Source: Mycobacterium sp. MYCO198283 (GTDB lineage: Bacteria > Actinomycetota > Actinomycetes > Mycobacteriales > Mycobacteriaceae). Taken from it: a DNA stretch of 64,000 bases. The stretch lies in contig NZ_JAJQJI010000010.1 in NCBI RefSeq assembly GCF_021213805.1, positions 62,001 to 126,000 of the forward strand, given 5' to 3'. The notes beneath the pieces were generated by a model, which was not told the origin of the DNA, made no database searches, and saw only the letters and a list, made by a program, of their open reading frames with translations. Below, piece by piece: positions 33,282 to 42,405 of the stretch. Within the stretch, counting starts at the first letter, position 1; the number at the start of each line of letters is the position of its first letter. The translations under genes were made by a program, and so were the position numbers.

Positions 33282-34142
33282 GTGGGACGTGTTGAGGGCA
33301 AGGTCGCGTTCGTCACCGGCGCCGCGCGCGGGCAGGGCCGCAGCCACGCCATCCGGCTGGCCGAAGAGGGCGCCGACATCATCGCGGTCGACATCTGCCG
33401 CAACATCGACTCGATCGGCTACGCGCTGGCCACCCCCGAGGACCTCGAAGAGACCGCGCAGTTCGTGGAGAAGACCGGCCGGCGCGCCGTCACCGCCCAA
33501 GCCGACGTGCGCGACGCCGCCGCGCTCAAGGAGGCGCTCGACGCCGGCCTCGCCGAGTTCGGCAAGCTCGACATCGTCGTGGCCCAGGCCGGCATCGCGG
33601 GCATGAAGGGCGAGCCGCCGCTGCAGACCTGGACCGACGTCATCAACACCAACCTGGTCGGCACCATCAACGCCATCCAGGTCGCGCTGCCGCACCTGCG
33701 GGAGGGCGCATCGATCATCGCCACCGGCTCCACCGCCGCCCTGATGGACGCCAGCAAGAAGGACGCGCCGGGCCGCGATCCCGGCGGCATGGCCTACATG
33801 ACCGCCAAGCGGCTGCTGAGCCAGTACGTGCACGACCTGGCAACAGAGCTGGCCGTGCGCAACATCCGCGCCAACGTCATCCATCCGACCAACTGCAACA
33901 CCGACATGCTGCAGTCCGAGCCGATGTACCGCTCGTTCCGGCCCGACCTGGAGAACCCGACGCGCGCCGACGCCGAGCCGGTGTTCGGAATCCAACAGGC
34001 GATGCCCATCCCGTTCATCGAGCCCGAGGACATCAGCAACGCGGTGCTGTGGCTGGCCTCCGACGAGGCGCGCTACGTCACCGGCATGCAGCTGCGCGTC
34101 GACGGCGGCGGCTACCTCAAGTGGTACGACTACCACGTCTGA
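33282..34142 (+). CDS. Mycofactocin-coupled SDR-family oxidoreductase
   Basis: Short-chain dehydrogenase of 286 residues and a paralogue of the protein at 3328. It carries the subfamily signature GRVEGKVAFVTGAARGQGR, then HAIRLAEEGADIIAVDIC. Ser is in ATGSTAALM and Tyr/Lys in MAYMTAKRL. GTG start with AAGGGA upstream. As a mycofactocin-coupled enzyme it should pass electrons to mycofactocin rather than release NADH. It is followed after 42 nt by ferredoxin and P450 genes, so it may oxidise the alcohol made by that P450. Confidence 0.92.
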   Translation: MGRVEGKVAFVTGAARGQGRSHAIRLAEEGADIIAVDICRNIDSIGYALATPEDLEETAQFVEKTGRRAVTAQADVRDAAALKEALDAGLAEFGKLDIVVAQAGIAGMKGEPPLQTWTDVINTNLVGTINAIQVALPHLREGASIIATGSTAALMDASKKDAPGRDPGGMAYMTAKRLLSQYVHDLATELAVRNIRANVIHPTNCNTDMLQSEPMYRSFRPDLENPTRADAEPVFGIQQAMPIPFIEPEDISNAVLWLASDEARYVTGMQLRVDGGGYLKWYDYHV

Positions 34143-34184
34143 CCAGTCCCCCACCGCGAATCCCGTTGTGCAGGAGAGGAACCC

Positions 34185-34376
34185 GTGAAGGTCTCAGTTG
34201 ACCGTGAGCGTTGCCAGGGCCACACCCTGTGCGCGATGATCGCGCCGGAGTCGTTCGAGCTCGACGACGTGGACGGGCATGCGTCCGCCGTGAACGACGT
34301 CGTTCCGCCCGAACAGGAGGACGCGGTGCGCGAGGCGGTCCAGTCCTGCCCCGAGCAGGCCATCGTCGTCGAATGA
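34185..34376 (+). CDS. Small [3Fe-4S]-type ferredoxin
   Basis: Ferredoxin of 63 residues with Cys10, Cys16 and the C-terminal CP motif (SCPEQAI); the fourth ligand position is His13, so a [3Fe-4S] cluster is expected. The ATG has an AGGAG site. It lies directly upstream of, and almost overlapping, the P450 gene it should serve. It is similar in design to the ferredoxins at 17656 and 62991. Confidence 0.93.
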   Translation: MKVSVDRERCQGHTLCAMIAPESFELDDVDGHASAVNDVVPPEQEDAVREAVQSCPEQAIVVE

Positions 34377-34396
34377 CAGGCAGAGGAGACAGCGAC

Positions 34397-35770
34397 GTGA
34401 GCGTCGACGACGCCGAGGTCCGCGACATCGCCGCAGACGACCGCAAGCGCAACCGCTACCACTTCGACCGGCACACACCGGAATACCGGCTGCAGTTCGA
34501 GCAGATCACCGAAGAGATGCATCGCCGGTGTCCGATGGCGTGGTCGGACACCTACGGCGGCCACTGGGTCGCCGCGGATTCCAAGCACGTCTTCGAGCTG
34601 GCTCGCTGCCCCGCGGTGTCCAACCACCACGACCTCACCGGCGAGACGCCGTACCAGGGCATCACCATCCCGAAAGCCAGCCGCGCGACCGCGGTGCGGG
34701 GCGGCATCCTGGAGATGGACGAACCGGAGCACAGCATCTACCGCGGTGCGCTGAACCCGTACCTGTCGCCCGCCGCGATCAAGCGGTGGGTGCCGTTCGT
34801 CGACGAGATCACCCGGGCCGCCATCGACGAGAAGATCGAGACCGGTCGCATCGACTTCGTGGACGACCTGGCCAACGTGGTGCCGGCGGTGTTCACGCTG
34901 GCGATGATCGGCATCCCGCTGAAGAAGTGGTCGCTCTACAGCGAGCCCACCCACGCGTCGGTGTACACCCCCGAGCACTCCCCCGACCGCGAGCGGATCA
35001 ACGCGATGCACCGCGAGATGGGCATCGACCTGATCACCCACATGATGGAGATCCGGGAGAACCCGCGGCCCGGCCTGGTCAACGCGCTGCTGCAGCTGCG
35101 CATCGACGGCGAGCCGGCGCCCGACATGGACGTCCTCGGCAACCTCGGGCTGATCATCGGCGGCGGCTTCGACACCACCACCGCACTCACCGCCCACGCG
35201 CTGGAGTGGCTCGGCGAGCATCCCGACGAGCGCAAGCGGCTCAGCGAGGAACGGGACACGCTGCTCAACCCGGCGACCGAGGAATTCCTGCGGTACTTCA
35301 CCCCGGCGCCCGGCGACGGCCGCACCTTCTCCGCGGACGTCGAAGTCGAGGGCACCCGATTCAAGGAAGGTGAGCGGCTCTGGCTGTCCTGGGCGATGGC
35401 CAACCGCGACGCGGCGGTCTTCGATGCGCCGAACCAGGTGATGCTCGACCGTAAAGGCAACCGCCACTTCAGCTTCGGGCTCGGCGTGCACCGCTGCGTG
35501 GGGTCCAACGTCGCCCGCACCGTATTCAAGTCCATGCTGCTCGCGGTGCTCGACCGGATGCCGGATTACCGCTGCGACCCCGAGGGCACCGTCCACTACG
35601 ACACCATCGGGGTCATCCAGGGCATGCGCCACCTGCCGGCCACGTTCACCCGGGGCAAGCGGCTGGGCCCGGGCCTCGACGAGACGCTGGAGAAGCTGCA
35701 GCGCATCTGCGACGAGCAGGAACTCGCCCGTCCGATCACCGAGCGCAAGGAAGAAGCCGTCATCTACTGA
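34397..35770 (+). CDS. Cytochrome P450
   Basis: P450 of 457 residues with a longer N terminus and C terminus than the other two in the window. The I-helix motif is GGFDTT (256-261) with Asp where many have Glu, ExxR is Glu296-Arg299, and the heme loop FSFGLGVHRCVG carries Cys367. I prefer the GTG at 34397, with GAGGAG 9 nt upstream; an ATG at 34373 overlapping the ferredoxin stop is the alternative. Ferredoxin and P450 are clearly co-transcribed. Substrate unknown, plausibly oxidised onward by the adjacent SDR. Confidence 0.94.
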   Translation: MSVDDAEVRDIAADDRKRNRYHFDRHTPEYRLQFEQITEEMHRRCPMAWSDTYGGHWVAADSKHVFELARCPAVSNHHDLTGETPYQGITIPKASRATAVRGGILEMDEPEHSIYRGALNPYLSPAAIKRWVPFVDEITRAAIDEKIETGRIDFVDDLANVVPAVFTLAMIGIPLKKWSLYSEPTHASVYTPEHSPDRERINAMHREMGIDLITHMMEIRENPRPGLVNALLQLRIDGEPAPDMDVLGNLGLIIGGGFDTTTALTAHALEWLGEHPDERKRLSEERDTLLNPATEEFLRYFTPAPGDGRTFSADVEVEGTRFKEGERLWLSWAMANRDAAVFDAPNQVMLDRKGNRHFSFGLGVHRCVGSNVARTVFKSMLLAVLDRMPDYRCDPEGTVHYDTIGVIQGMRHLPATFTRGKRLGPGLDETLEKLQRICDEQELARPITERKEEAVIY

Positions 35771-35792
35771 CCGGCCGCGGGTCGGGCGGGCG

Positions 35793-36965
35793 TCAGCGCG
35801 GCAGGCCGAGCACCCGCTGGGCGATGGTGGTCCGCTGCATCTCCGACGTGCCGCCCGCGATGGTGCCGCCGAAGCTGCGGGCGTAGCGCTCGAACCAGCC
35901 GGCCGACAGGTAGTCCAGGTTCAACGGCGAATACGGCCCGGTCTGCGCCGGATGCCGCAGCCCCGCCGCACCCGAGGACGCGAGCGCCCGCTCGGTGGCG
36001 CGCTGCTCGGCCTCCGAGCCCATGAGCTTGAGCACCGACACGTAGGCGGTGTCGTCCTCGCCGCGCGACGCCTTGGCCAGCGACTTCGAGCCCAGCGCCC
36101 GCAGCGCGACGAGGTCCATCGCCAGCGTGGCGTACCAGTCGCGGTCGAGGTCGTCGACGGGCGTGTAGTCGGTGAGCAGGTTGTGCATGCGGTCGGCGTA
36201 CTGGATCCACATCATCGACCGCTCGTGGCCCAGCGAGGTGGTGAGCACCCGCATGCCCTGGTCGAGGCCGCCGACGAGGTTCTCGACCGGCACTCGCGCG
36301 TCGGTGAAGAACACCTCGTTGAAGTCGAGGTCGTCGGGCGCGCAGATCGTCGCGAACGGCCGTCGCACCACCCCGGGAGTGTCGGTGGGGATCAGCAGCA
36401 CCGACAGTCCCTTGTGCTTGGGCGCATCCGGGTTCGTCCGCACGAAGGTCAGCAGGACGTCGGCGTCGTGCGCGCCGGAAGTCCACACCTTCTGGCCGTT
36501 GACGACGAAGTGGTCGCCGTCGCGCACCGCCTTGGTCGTCAGCGACGCCAGGTCCGAGCCGGCGCCCGGCTCGCTCATGCCGACCGAGGCCGTGAGGTCG
36601 CCGCGCAGGATCGGTACGGCCCACCGGTGCTTCTGCTCGTCGGTGCCACTCGACAGCAGCGACGCCGCCACGATGTTGACGCCCTGCGGGTTGAAGCTGT
36701 GGTACATCCGCCGCCGCGACAACTCCTGCTGATGCACGTACTGCTGCAACACGTTCGCGTTGCGGCCGCCGAACTCCGGCGGGTTGCCGGGTACCAGCCA
36801 GCCGTGCTCGAACTGCAGCCGCTGCCAGCGGCGCGCCCACTCCGGGATGTGCGAACAGGACCGTGACCGCTCGACGGCCTCGGCACCGTCCGGTGCGTGC
36901 TCGTCGAGGAAGGCCACGAACTCGGCCCGGAACCGCTCCACGTCGGCGTCGAAGGTCAGTTGCAC
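35793..36965 (-). CDS. Acyl-CoA dehydrogenase
   Basis: FAD-dependent acyl-CoA dehydrogenase of 390 residues. Features in order: VPGNPPEFGG, the FAD/substrate motif ASVGMSEPGAGSDLA, the strand VVNGQKVWTSGAHDAD, and the C-terminal IAGGTSEMQRTTIAQRVLG. The GTG start (QLTFDADVERF follows) is chosen because the longer frame runs into the divergent promoter. It would introduce an alpha,beta double bond in a CoA thioester. Actinobacterial side-chain enzymes of this type often work as heteromers, and another possible dehydrogenase fragment lies at the right window edge. Confidence 0.9.
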   Translation of the reverse strand: MQLTFDADVERFRAEFVAFLDEHAPDGAEAVERSRSCSHIPEWARRWQRLQFEHGWLVPGNPPEFGGRNANVLQQYVHQQELSRRRMYHSFNPQGVNIVAASLLSSGTDEQKHRWAVPILRGDLTASVGMSEPGAGSDLASLTTKAVRDGDHFVVNGQKVWTSGAHDADVLLTFVRTNPDAPKHKGLSVLLIPTDTPGVVRRPFATICAPDDLDFNEVFFTDARVPVENLVGGLDQGMRVLTTSLGHERSMMWIQYADRMHNLLTDYTPVDDLDRDWYATLAMDLVALRALGSKSLAKASRGEDDTAYVSVLKLMGSEAEQRATERALASSGAAGLRHPAQTGPYSPLNLDYLSAGWFERYARSFGGTIAGGTSEMQRTTIAQRVLGLPR

Positions 36966-36971
36966 GACGCT

Positions 36972-36999
36972 GAGAATAACATTCTGCACTGCATAGAAC
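36972..36999. promoter_or_regulatory. Composite operator GAGAATAACATTCTG plus phased ATAGAAC half-site
   Basis: A dyad (GAGAA-N5-TTCTg) sits in the 51-nt gap between the divergent acyl-CoA dehydrogenase and epimerase genes, followed six bases later by ATAGAAC. The arrangement matches those at 3179 and 50887. It is 7 nt from the dehydrogenase start, so binding would block its initiation region. Confidence 0.5.
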
Positions 37000-37016
37000 T
37001 GGGTTACCATCGGCGC

Positions 37017-37916
37017 GTGCTGCGCGGCCAGAAGATCCTCGTCACCGGGGCGACGGGCAAGATCGCGCTGCCGATCGCCCGCGCACTGGCAACGGACAAC
37101 GAGGTGTGGGGCGCCGCCCGGCTCCGCGATCCCGCCGACCGCCAGGCGCTGCAGACCGCCGGCATCGTCCCGGTCGCCCTGGATATGGCAGCCGGCGACT
37201 TCTCCGGCCTGCCAACGGACTTCGACTACGTCTTCCACGCCGCGGTGGACCCGGGCGCCGGCGATTGGCAGCGGTGCCTGCGCACCAACGCCACCCACTC
37301 GGCGGACCTGATGCACCACTGCCGGGCCGCCAAGGGCTTCGTGCTCTGCTCCACCGGCTCGATCTACGCCTATCAGGGCCGGCGGCCGCTGCGCGAGGAC
37401 GATCCACCGGGCGTGCCACTGCGCGCGAACTACAGCTTCTCCAAGGTGGCCGCCGAGGCGGCGTGCGACGCGGTGGCTCGACATGTCGGTGTCCCGCTGA
37501 CCATCATCCGGATCTGCTCCACCTACGGCCCGCTCGGCGGCGCCCCGGCCGACCGGCTCGACGCCATCCTGGCGCACAAGCCGATCCGGCTGCACCCGGA
37601 CGCCCCGAACAACTACAACCCCATCTACGAGGACGACTACGTGACACTGGGCATCCGGGCGATGGAGGTGGCGTCGACGCCGCCGGTCGTCGTCAACTGG
37701 GCGGGCAGTGAGACCGTCAGCATCGAGGAGTACTGCGGCTACCTCGGCGAGCTGGTCGGCGTCGAGCCGGTCTTCGAGTACACCCCGGACGCCCACCCCC
37801 CGCTGTGGCCGGACGTCACCCGCATGCACGAGGTGCTGGGCCGCACGACGGTGCCGTGGCGCGACGGCTTCCGGCGGATGGTCGAGGCCCGCCACCCTGA
37901 GCTGGCGCTGCGGTGA
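37017..37916 (+). CDS. NAD-dependent epimerase/dehydratase (extended SDR)
   Basis: Extended SDR-type protein of 299 residues. The nucleotide loop is VTGATGKIALPIA, the active-site Ser is in CSTGSIYAYQG and the Tyr/Lys pair in NYSFSKVAAE. Start is GTG at 37017. Besides sugar epimerases, this fold includes 3-beta-hydroxysteroid dehydrogenases and aldehyde reductases, a more likely role here. It is divergent from the acyl-CoA dehydrogenase and overlaps the next gene by 4 nt. Confidence 0.85.
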   Translation: MLRGQKILVTGATGKIALPIARALATDNEVWGAARLRDPADRQALQTAGIVPVALDMAAGDFSGLPTDFDYVFHAAVDPGAGDWQRCLRTNATHSADLMHHCRAAKGFVLCSTGSIYAYQGRRPLREDDPPGVPLRANYSFSKVAAEAACDAVARHVGVPLTIIRICSTYGPLGGAPADRLDAILAHKPIRLHPDAPNNYNPIYEDDYVTLGIRAMEVASTPPVVVNWAGSETVSIEEYCGYLGELVGVEPVFEYTPDAHPPLWPDVTRMHEVLGRTTVPWRDGFRRMVEARHPELALR

Positions 37917-38641
37917 GCGTCGACCTGCCCGGCACGCCGTCCGACGAGGTGCCCGGCGTGCTCGCGGCCGGCGACGGCGGCATCGGCACGCTGTTCGTGT
38001 CGATGGCAACCCGGCACCCCCACGGCGACGACGCCGGATATCTGCGCTGGCACACCCTCGATCACCGGCCCGAACAGCACCGGCTGCCCGGGGTGCGAGC
38101 GTCGCTGCGGCTGGTGTCGACGCCGCAGTGCCGCGCCGCGCGGGCCGCCGGATCCCCCGACTACGACGCCGTCGACCACGTGATGACGTACTTCTTCGCC
38201 GATGTGGCCGGGCTCGCCGCCTTCGACGAACTGTCGACGGCGCTGGGCGGCGCGGGCCGCAAGGTGTCGCTGCTGCCGCCGGTGCAGCGCGGCGTCTACG
38301 ACGTGGCCGAAAAGGCGTCGGCGATCACGGCCGGCGCGGACGTGCTGCCGTGGTGGCCCTGCCGAGGCGTGTACCTGCTGCTGGAATCCACTGCGGCGCC
38401 GACCGGCGACCTCCTCGGCGTCGACGGCGTCGCCGGCAGCTGGTCGGCCACGGCCCGCACCGTCCACGCCGGCATCACGTCGGCCGGCGAACCGGGCCAG
38501 TCGATCACGTACCTCTTTCTGGCCGACGACCCGGTCGAGGTCGCGTCCCGGCTGGCGCCCGCGGTCCGGCAACGCGAGCCGTTGCTCGCGGCGCCGCTGT
38601 ATCCGGTCGTGCCGTGGGAATGGGACCGCCATGTGCCGTGA
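37913..38641 (+). CDS. EthD-like / dimeric alpha-beta barrel protein of unknown function
   Basis: A 242-residue protein. The first half (GIGTLFVSMATRHPHGDDAGYLRWHTLDHRP without gaps, motif YLRWHTLDH at about 43-51) resembles EthD/ferredoxin-like-fold domains that bind or process small aromatic or ether compounds as dimers; the second half may be a second copy of the fold. GTG start overlapping the epimerase stop. It is followed after 6 nt by an LLM oxidoreductase. Function unknown; possibly a ligand-handling or isomerase subunit. Confidence 0.6.
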   Translation: MSVDLPGTPSDEVPGVLAAGDGGIGTLFVSMATRHPHGDDAGYLRWHTLDHRPEQHRLPGVRASLRLVSTPQCRAARAAGSPDYDAVDHVMTYFFADVAGLAAFDELSTALGGAGRKVSLLPPVQRGVYDVAEKASAITAGADVLPWWPCRGVYLLLESTAAPTGDLLGVDGVAGSWSATARTVHAGITSAGEPGQSITYLFLADDPVEVASRLAPAVRQREPLLAAPLYPVVPWEWDRHVP

Positions 38642-38647
38642 TCGGAG

Positions 38648-39595
38648 ATGGCCGTGCGCATCGGAGTGATGGTCGGCTCGGACCGCGTGCGCCCGAGGGC
38701 GCAGCGGCTCGCGGGGCTCGTCGACGACGCCCGCGCCGCCGAGGCGGCCGGTTTCGCGTCGTTCTGGTTCCCGCAGGTGCCGGGCTACCTCGACGCGCTG
38801 ACGGCCGTCGCGCTGGCCGGCGCCGCCACCACGTCCATCGAGCTCGGCACCGCCGTGGTGCCGATCCAGACCCGTCACCCGATCGCGCTGGCGCAGCAGG
38901 CGCTGACCACCCAGGCGGCGTGCGGCGGCCGGTTCGCGCTCGGCATCGGCGCCTCGCACCACTGGATCGTCGAGGGCCAGCTCGGCCTGCCCTATGACCG
39001 CCCGGCCGCGCTGATGCGCGACACCCTCGACGTGCTCGCCGCCGCGTTCGCCGGCCCCGGCGCGGTCGACGTCGACAACGACGCGTTCACCGTGCACAGC
39101 CCGATCGACGTGGCCGAGAGCGGTCCGATGCCGGTGCTGGTGGCGGCGCTCGGCCCGGTGATGCTGCGGCTCGCCGGCGAACGCGCCGACGGGACCATCC
39201 TGTGGATGGCCGACGAGCGGGCCATTGCCGACCACGTCGTGCCGCGCATCACCGCGGCGGCGCAGGCGGGCGGCCGGCCGGCGCCGCGCATCGTGGCGGG
39301 CGTGCCGGTGACGGTGTGCCGCTCGTGCGAGGTCGACGACGCCCGGGCGCACACCAGCACGGTGCTCGGACATGCCGAGCTCTCGCCGAACTACCTGCGG
39401 CTGCTCGCCCGCGGCGACGCCCGCGACGTCGGGGACACGATGGCCGCCGGCGACGAGCGGGCGATTGTGGCGCGGCTGCGCCGCTACCGCGATGCCGGCG
39501 TCACCGACCTCGCGGCCCGGGTGATCCCGTTCGGCGATGCCGGCTCGCGGCAGCGCACGCTCGATGTCCTGGCGAGCGCGGCGGCCGAACTCTAG
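38648..39595 (+). CDS. LLM-class (probably F420-dependent) oxidoreductase
   Basis: Luciferase-like TIM-barrel protein of 315 residues. The segments RIGVMVGSDR, AGFASFWFPQVPGY, IELGTAVVPIQTRHP and GRFALGIGASHHW follow the pattern of mycobacterial F420-dependent enzymes. It would transfer hydride from reduced F420 to an unsaturated or carbonyl substrate. It is third in a rightward run with the epimerase and EthD-like protein and overlaps the convergent aldehyde dehydrogenase by 4 nt at its 3' end. Confidence 0.88.
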   Translation: MAVRIGVMVGSDRVRPRAQRLAGLVDDARAAEAAGFASFWFPQVPGYLDALTAVALAGAATTSIELGTAVVPIQTRHPIALAQQALTTQAACGGRFALGIGASHHWIVEGQLGLPYDRPAALMRDTLDVLAAAFAGPGAVDVDNDAFTVHSPIDVAESGPMPVLVAALGPVMLRLAGERADGTILWMADERAIADHVVPRITAAAQAGGRPAPRIVAGVPVTVCRSCEVDDARAHTSTVLGHAELSPNYLRLLARGDARDVGDTMAAGDERAIVARLRRYRDAGVTDLAARVIPFGDAGSRQRTLDVLASAAAEL

Positions 39596-41034
39596 GCAAC
39601 CGCGATGCTCTTGGTGTCGACGTAGCCGTCGATGCCCTCGCGGCCGAGCTCGCGGCCATAGCCGCTGGCCTTGACGCCGCCGAAAGGCGCCACCGGATCC
39701 ATGGTGTAGCCCTGGTTGACCCCGAAGGTGCCGGTGCGGATGCGCGTCGCGACGGCGACGCCGCGCTCGCGGTCGTCGGTCCACACCGAACCGGCCAGCC
39801 CGTAGTCGGAGTCGTTGGCGATGTCGATCGCCTCGGCCTCGTCGCGGTACGAAATCACCGTGAGCACCGGCCCGAAGATCTCTTCGCGGGCGATCCGCAT
39901 CGTGTTGTCGGCGTCGCTGAACAGCGTCGGGCGCACGTACCAGCCGCGGTCCACGCCGTCGGGCAGCTCGAGGCCGCCGGCGACCAGCGTCGCTCCCTCG
40001 GCGACGCCCGCCTCGATGTAGCCCCGCACCCGCTCCTGCTGGCGGCGCGCCACCAACGGGCCGAGCTGCGTGGCGGGATCGGCCGGGTCGCCGACCCGCA
40101 GGCCCGCCAGCTCGGCGGCGAGCGCGTCGACGTACTCGCCACTTCGCTCGGCCGGAACGAGCACGCGCGTGAGCGCATTGCAGATCTGGCCGCTGTTGGA
40201 CAGGCTCGCCGACCGCACGCCGGCGGCGACCGTGGCCGGGTCGGCGTCGCCGAGCACGATGGCCGCCGACTTCCCGCCGAGTTCCAGGCTGACCTTCGTG
40301 AGGTTGGCCGCGCACGCCTGCGCCACGCGCCGGCCCGCCGCGGTGGATCCGGTGAACGACACCTTGTCGACGCCGGGGTGGCTCACCAGGTACTCGCCGG
40401 CCGCCGCACCGCCCGGGACCACGCTGACGACGCCGGGCGGCAGGCCCACCTCGTCGAGCACTTCGGCCAGTAGCAGCGCGTCGAGCGGCGATTCCGGCGC
40501 GGGCTTGACGATCACGCAGCAGCCGGCCAGCAGTGCGGGGATGAGCTTGGTGACGATCAGGAATTGCGGCATGTTCCACGGGACGACGGCCGCCACCACA
40601 CCGACGGGCTCGCGCCGCACGAGCACGTCCCCGCCGAAGAAGCCGCTGCGGGTCTCCTGCCACGGATACTGCTCGGCGACGCCGGCAAAGGCGTTCATCA
40701 TCGCCCACGGCAGCCCCACCTGCGCGCGCTGCGCGAAGCTGATCGGCGCGCCGATCTCGGCGGTGATCGCCTGCGCGATGTCGGCCCGCCGCTCACCGTA
40801 GGCCGTGGCCAGCCGGCGCACGGCGGCGATGCGCTCCGCCGGATCGAGCCTCGGCCAGGGGCCGGCGTCGAACGCCTCGCGGGCAGCGGCCACCGCGGCG
40901 TCGAGATCAGCCGGGCCGGCGGCGGGCACCGTGGCCACCGGTGTCTCGGTGTGCGGGCTGATCACCTCGATCACCTCGGAAGTCGCCGGGACGGACCACT
41001 TTCCGCCGATGTAGAGGCCGTGACGATCGGACAC
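39592..41034 (-). CDS. NAD(P)-dependent aldehyde dehydrogenase
   Basis: Aldehyde dehydrogenase of 480 residues, the usual size. PWNMPQF and KPAPESP mark the cofactor domain, FTGSTAAGRR the Rossmann loop, Glu in LELGGKSA the general base and Cys in SNSGQICNALTR the nucleophile; EIFGPVLTV closes the fold. Start GTG at 41034 has a GGGAGCG site. It oxidises an aldehyde to a carboxylic acid ready for CoA activation. It is divergent from the first Rieske oxygenase; the shared 103-nt region holds a TACTTGCGATT site. Confidence 0.93.
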   Translation of the reverse strand: MSDRHGLYIGGKWSVPATSEVIEVISPHTETPVATVPAAGPADLDAAVAAAREAFDAGPWPRLDPAERIAAVRRLATAYGERRADIAQAITAEIGAPISFAQRAQVGLPWAMMNAFAGVAEQYPWQETRSGFFGGDVLVRREPVGVVAAVVPWNMPQFLIVTKLIPALLAGCCVIVKPAPESPLDALLLAEVLDEVGLPPGVVSVVPGGAAAGEYLVSHPGVDKVSFTGSTAAGRRVAQACAANLTKVSLELGGKSAAIVLGDADPATVAAGVRSASLSNSGQICNALTRVLVPAERSGEYVDALAAELAGLRVGDPADPATQLGPLVARRQQERVRGYIEAGVAEGATLVAGGLELPDGVDRGWYVRPTLFSDADNTMRIAREEIFGPVLTVISYRDEAEAIDIANDSDYGLAGSVWTDDRERGVAVATRIRTGTFGVNQGYTMDPVAPFGGVKASGYGRELGREGIDGYVDTKSIAVA

Positions 41035-41068
41035 GCGCCGCTCCCTTCCGCCGTGCCGCGCAGTCATT

Positions 41069-41085
41069 ATCAACTACTTGCGATT
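41069..41085. promoter_or_regulatory. TACTTGCGATT operator-like site before the first Rieske module
   Basis: ATCAACTACTTGCGATT matches the minus strand at 45084-45100 (ATCAAGTAGTTGCGATT) in 15 of 17 positions. It lies between the divergent aldehyde dehydrogenase and Rieske genes. The MarR gene at 43994 in the same transcript is the natural candidate regulator. Confidence 0.5.
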
Positions 41086-41137
41086 GTGACCTGGAGCATA
41101 TACCGTCGGCCCCGTCAGCTCGATGGCAGGAGTTCAC

Positions 41138-42403
41138 ATGGCGCGCTTCCCCAAACCACCCGAAGGCAGCTGGACCGAGCACTACCCGCAGTTGGGCACC
41201 GGGCCGGTCTCCTACGAGGACTCGATCAGCCCGGAGATCTACGAACTCGAGCGCCACGCGATCTTCCAGCGCGCCTGGCTCAACGTCGGTCGCGTGGAAC
41301 AGATCCCGCGCAAAGGCAACTACTTCACCAAAGAGCTGAAGGTGGTCAACACGTCGATCATCGTGGTGCGCAACGGCGCCGGCGAGGTCAACGCGTTCCA
41401 CAACATCTGCCGCCACCGCGGCAACAAGCTGGTGTGGAACGACATGCCGGCCGAGGAGACGTCCGGCACCTGCCGGCAGTTCACCTGCAAATACCACGCC
41501 TGGCGCTACGACCTCAACGGCAACCTGACGTTCGTGCAGCAGGAGGACGAGTTCTTCGACCTCGACAAGAGCCGCTACGGCCTGGTGCCGGTGCACTGCG
41601 AGGTGTGGGAGGGCTTCATCTTCGTCAACTTCGCCAAGCAGCCGGAGCAGTCGCTGCGCGAGTTCCTCGGCCCGATGATCACGAACCTGGAGGGCTATCC
41701 GTTCGACAAGATGACCTCGCGGTTCACCTACCGCTCCGAGGTCAAGGCGAACTGGAAGCTCTACATGGACGCGTTCCAGGAGTTCTACCACGCGCCGGTG
41801 CTGCACGCGAACCAGTCGCCCACCGCGTACTCCAAGGCCGCCGCCCAGGCCGGGTTCGAGGCGCCGCACTACCGGATCGAGGGTCCGCACCGGCTGGTGA
41901 GCACCTCGGGTGTGCGGGCGTGGGAGATGCCCGACGAGATGCGCAAGCCGATCGAAGACATCTGCCGCAGTGGGCTTTTCGGCCCCTGGGAGAAGCCGGA
42001 CCTCGGCGAGATGCCGCCCGGCCTCAACCCGGCGCGCTGCGACCCGTGGGGCCTGGACTCGTTCCAGCTGTTCCCGAACTTCGTGTTGCTGTTCTGGGGT
42101 CAGGGCTGGTACATCACCTACCACTACTGGCCGACGTCGCACAACACCCACATCTTCGAGGGCAGCGCGTACTTCCCGGCACCGCGCACGCCGCGCGAAC
42201 GGATCGCCCAGGAGCTGGCCGCGGTGTCGTTCAAGGAATACGGCCTGCAGGACGCCAACACCCTGGAGGCCACGCAGTCGATGATCGAGTCGCGGGTGCT
42301 CGACGAATTCCTGCTGTGCGATCAGGAAGTACTGATCCGCCACCTGCACAAGGAGACCGCGGCGTGGGTCGAGGACTACCGGCGCAGCACGGCGGGGGTG
42401 TGA
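41138..42403 (+). CDS. Rieske non-heme iron oxygenase, alpha subunit (canonical cluster ligands)
   Basis: Ring-hydroxylating oxygenase alpha subunit of 421 residues. Rieske ligands are Cys91/His93 and Cys117/His120 (CKYHAWRY); the gap between pairs is longer than in naphthalene-type enzymes. The mononuclear iron site is DAFQEFYHAPVLH. The start at 41138 has AGGAG 6 nt upstream; an ATG five codons earlier has none. It would hydroxylate its substrate using O2 and electrons from a reductase, probably the one at 45113. No typical beta subunit follows; instead a ~110-residue partner does. A paralogous module is at 46985. Confidence 0.94.
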   Translation: MARFPKPPEGSWTEHYPQLGTGPVSYEDSISPEIYELERHAIFQRAWLNVGRVEQIPRKGNYFTKELKVVNTSIIVVRNGAGEVNAFHNICRHRGNKLVWNDMPAEETSGTCRQFTCKYHAWRYDLNGNLTFVQQEDEFFDLDKSRYGLVPVHCEVWEGFIFVNFAKQPEQSLREFLGPMITNLEGYPFDKMTSRFTYRSEVKANWKLYMDAFQEFYHAPVLHANQSPTAYSKAAAQAGFEAPHYRIEGPHRLVSTSGVRAWEMPDEMRKPIEDICRSGLFGPWEKPDLGEMPPGLNPARCDPWGLDSFQLFPNFVLLFWGQGWYITYHYWPTSHNTHIFEGSAYFPAPRTPRERIAQELAAVSFKEYGLQDANTLEATQSMIESRVLDEFLLCDQEVLIRHLHKETAAWVEDYRRSTAGV

Positions 42404-42405
42404 CC

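Noticed and set aside
37739..40708. Very long open frame (989 codons) on the minus strand across the epimerase, EthD-like, LLM and ALDH genes, and similar ones such as 45092-48331 (minus) and 1329-3065 (plus)
   Set aside because: Arg/Ala/Pro/His-rich translations without family motifs, lying antisense to well-supported genes; an expected artefact of about 70% GC codon bias.
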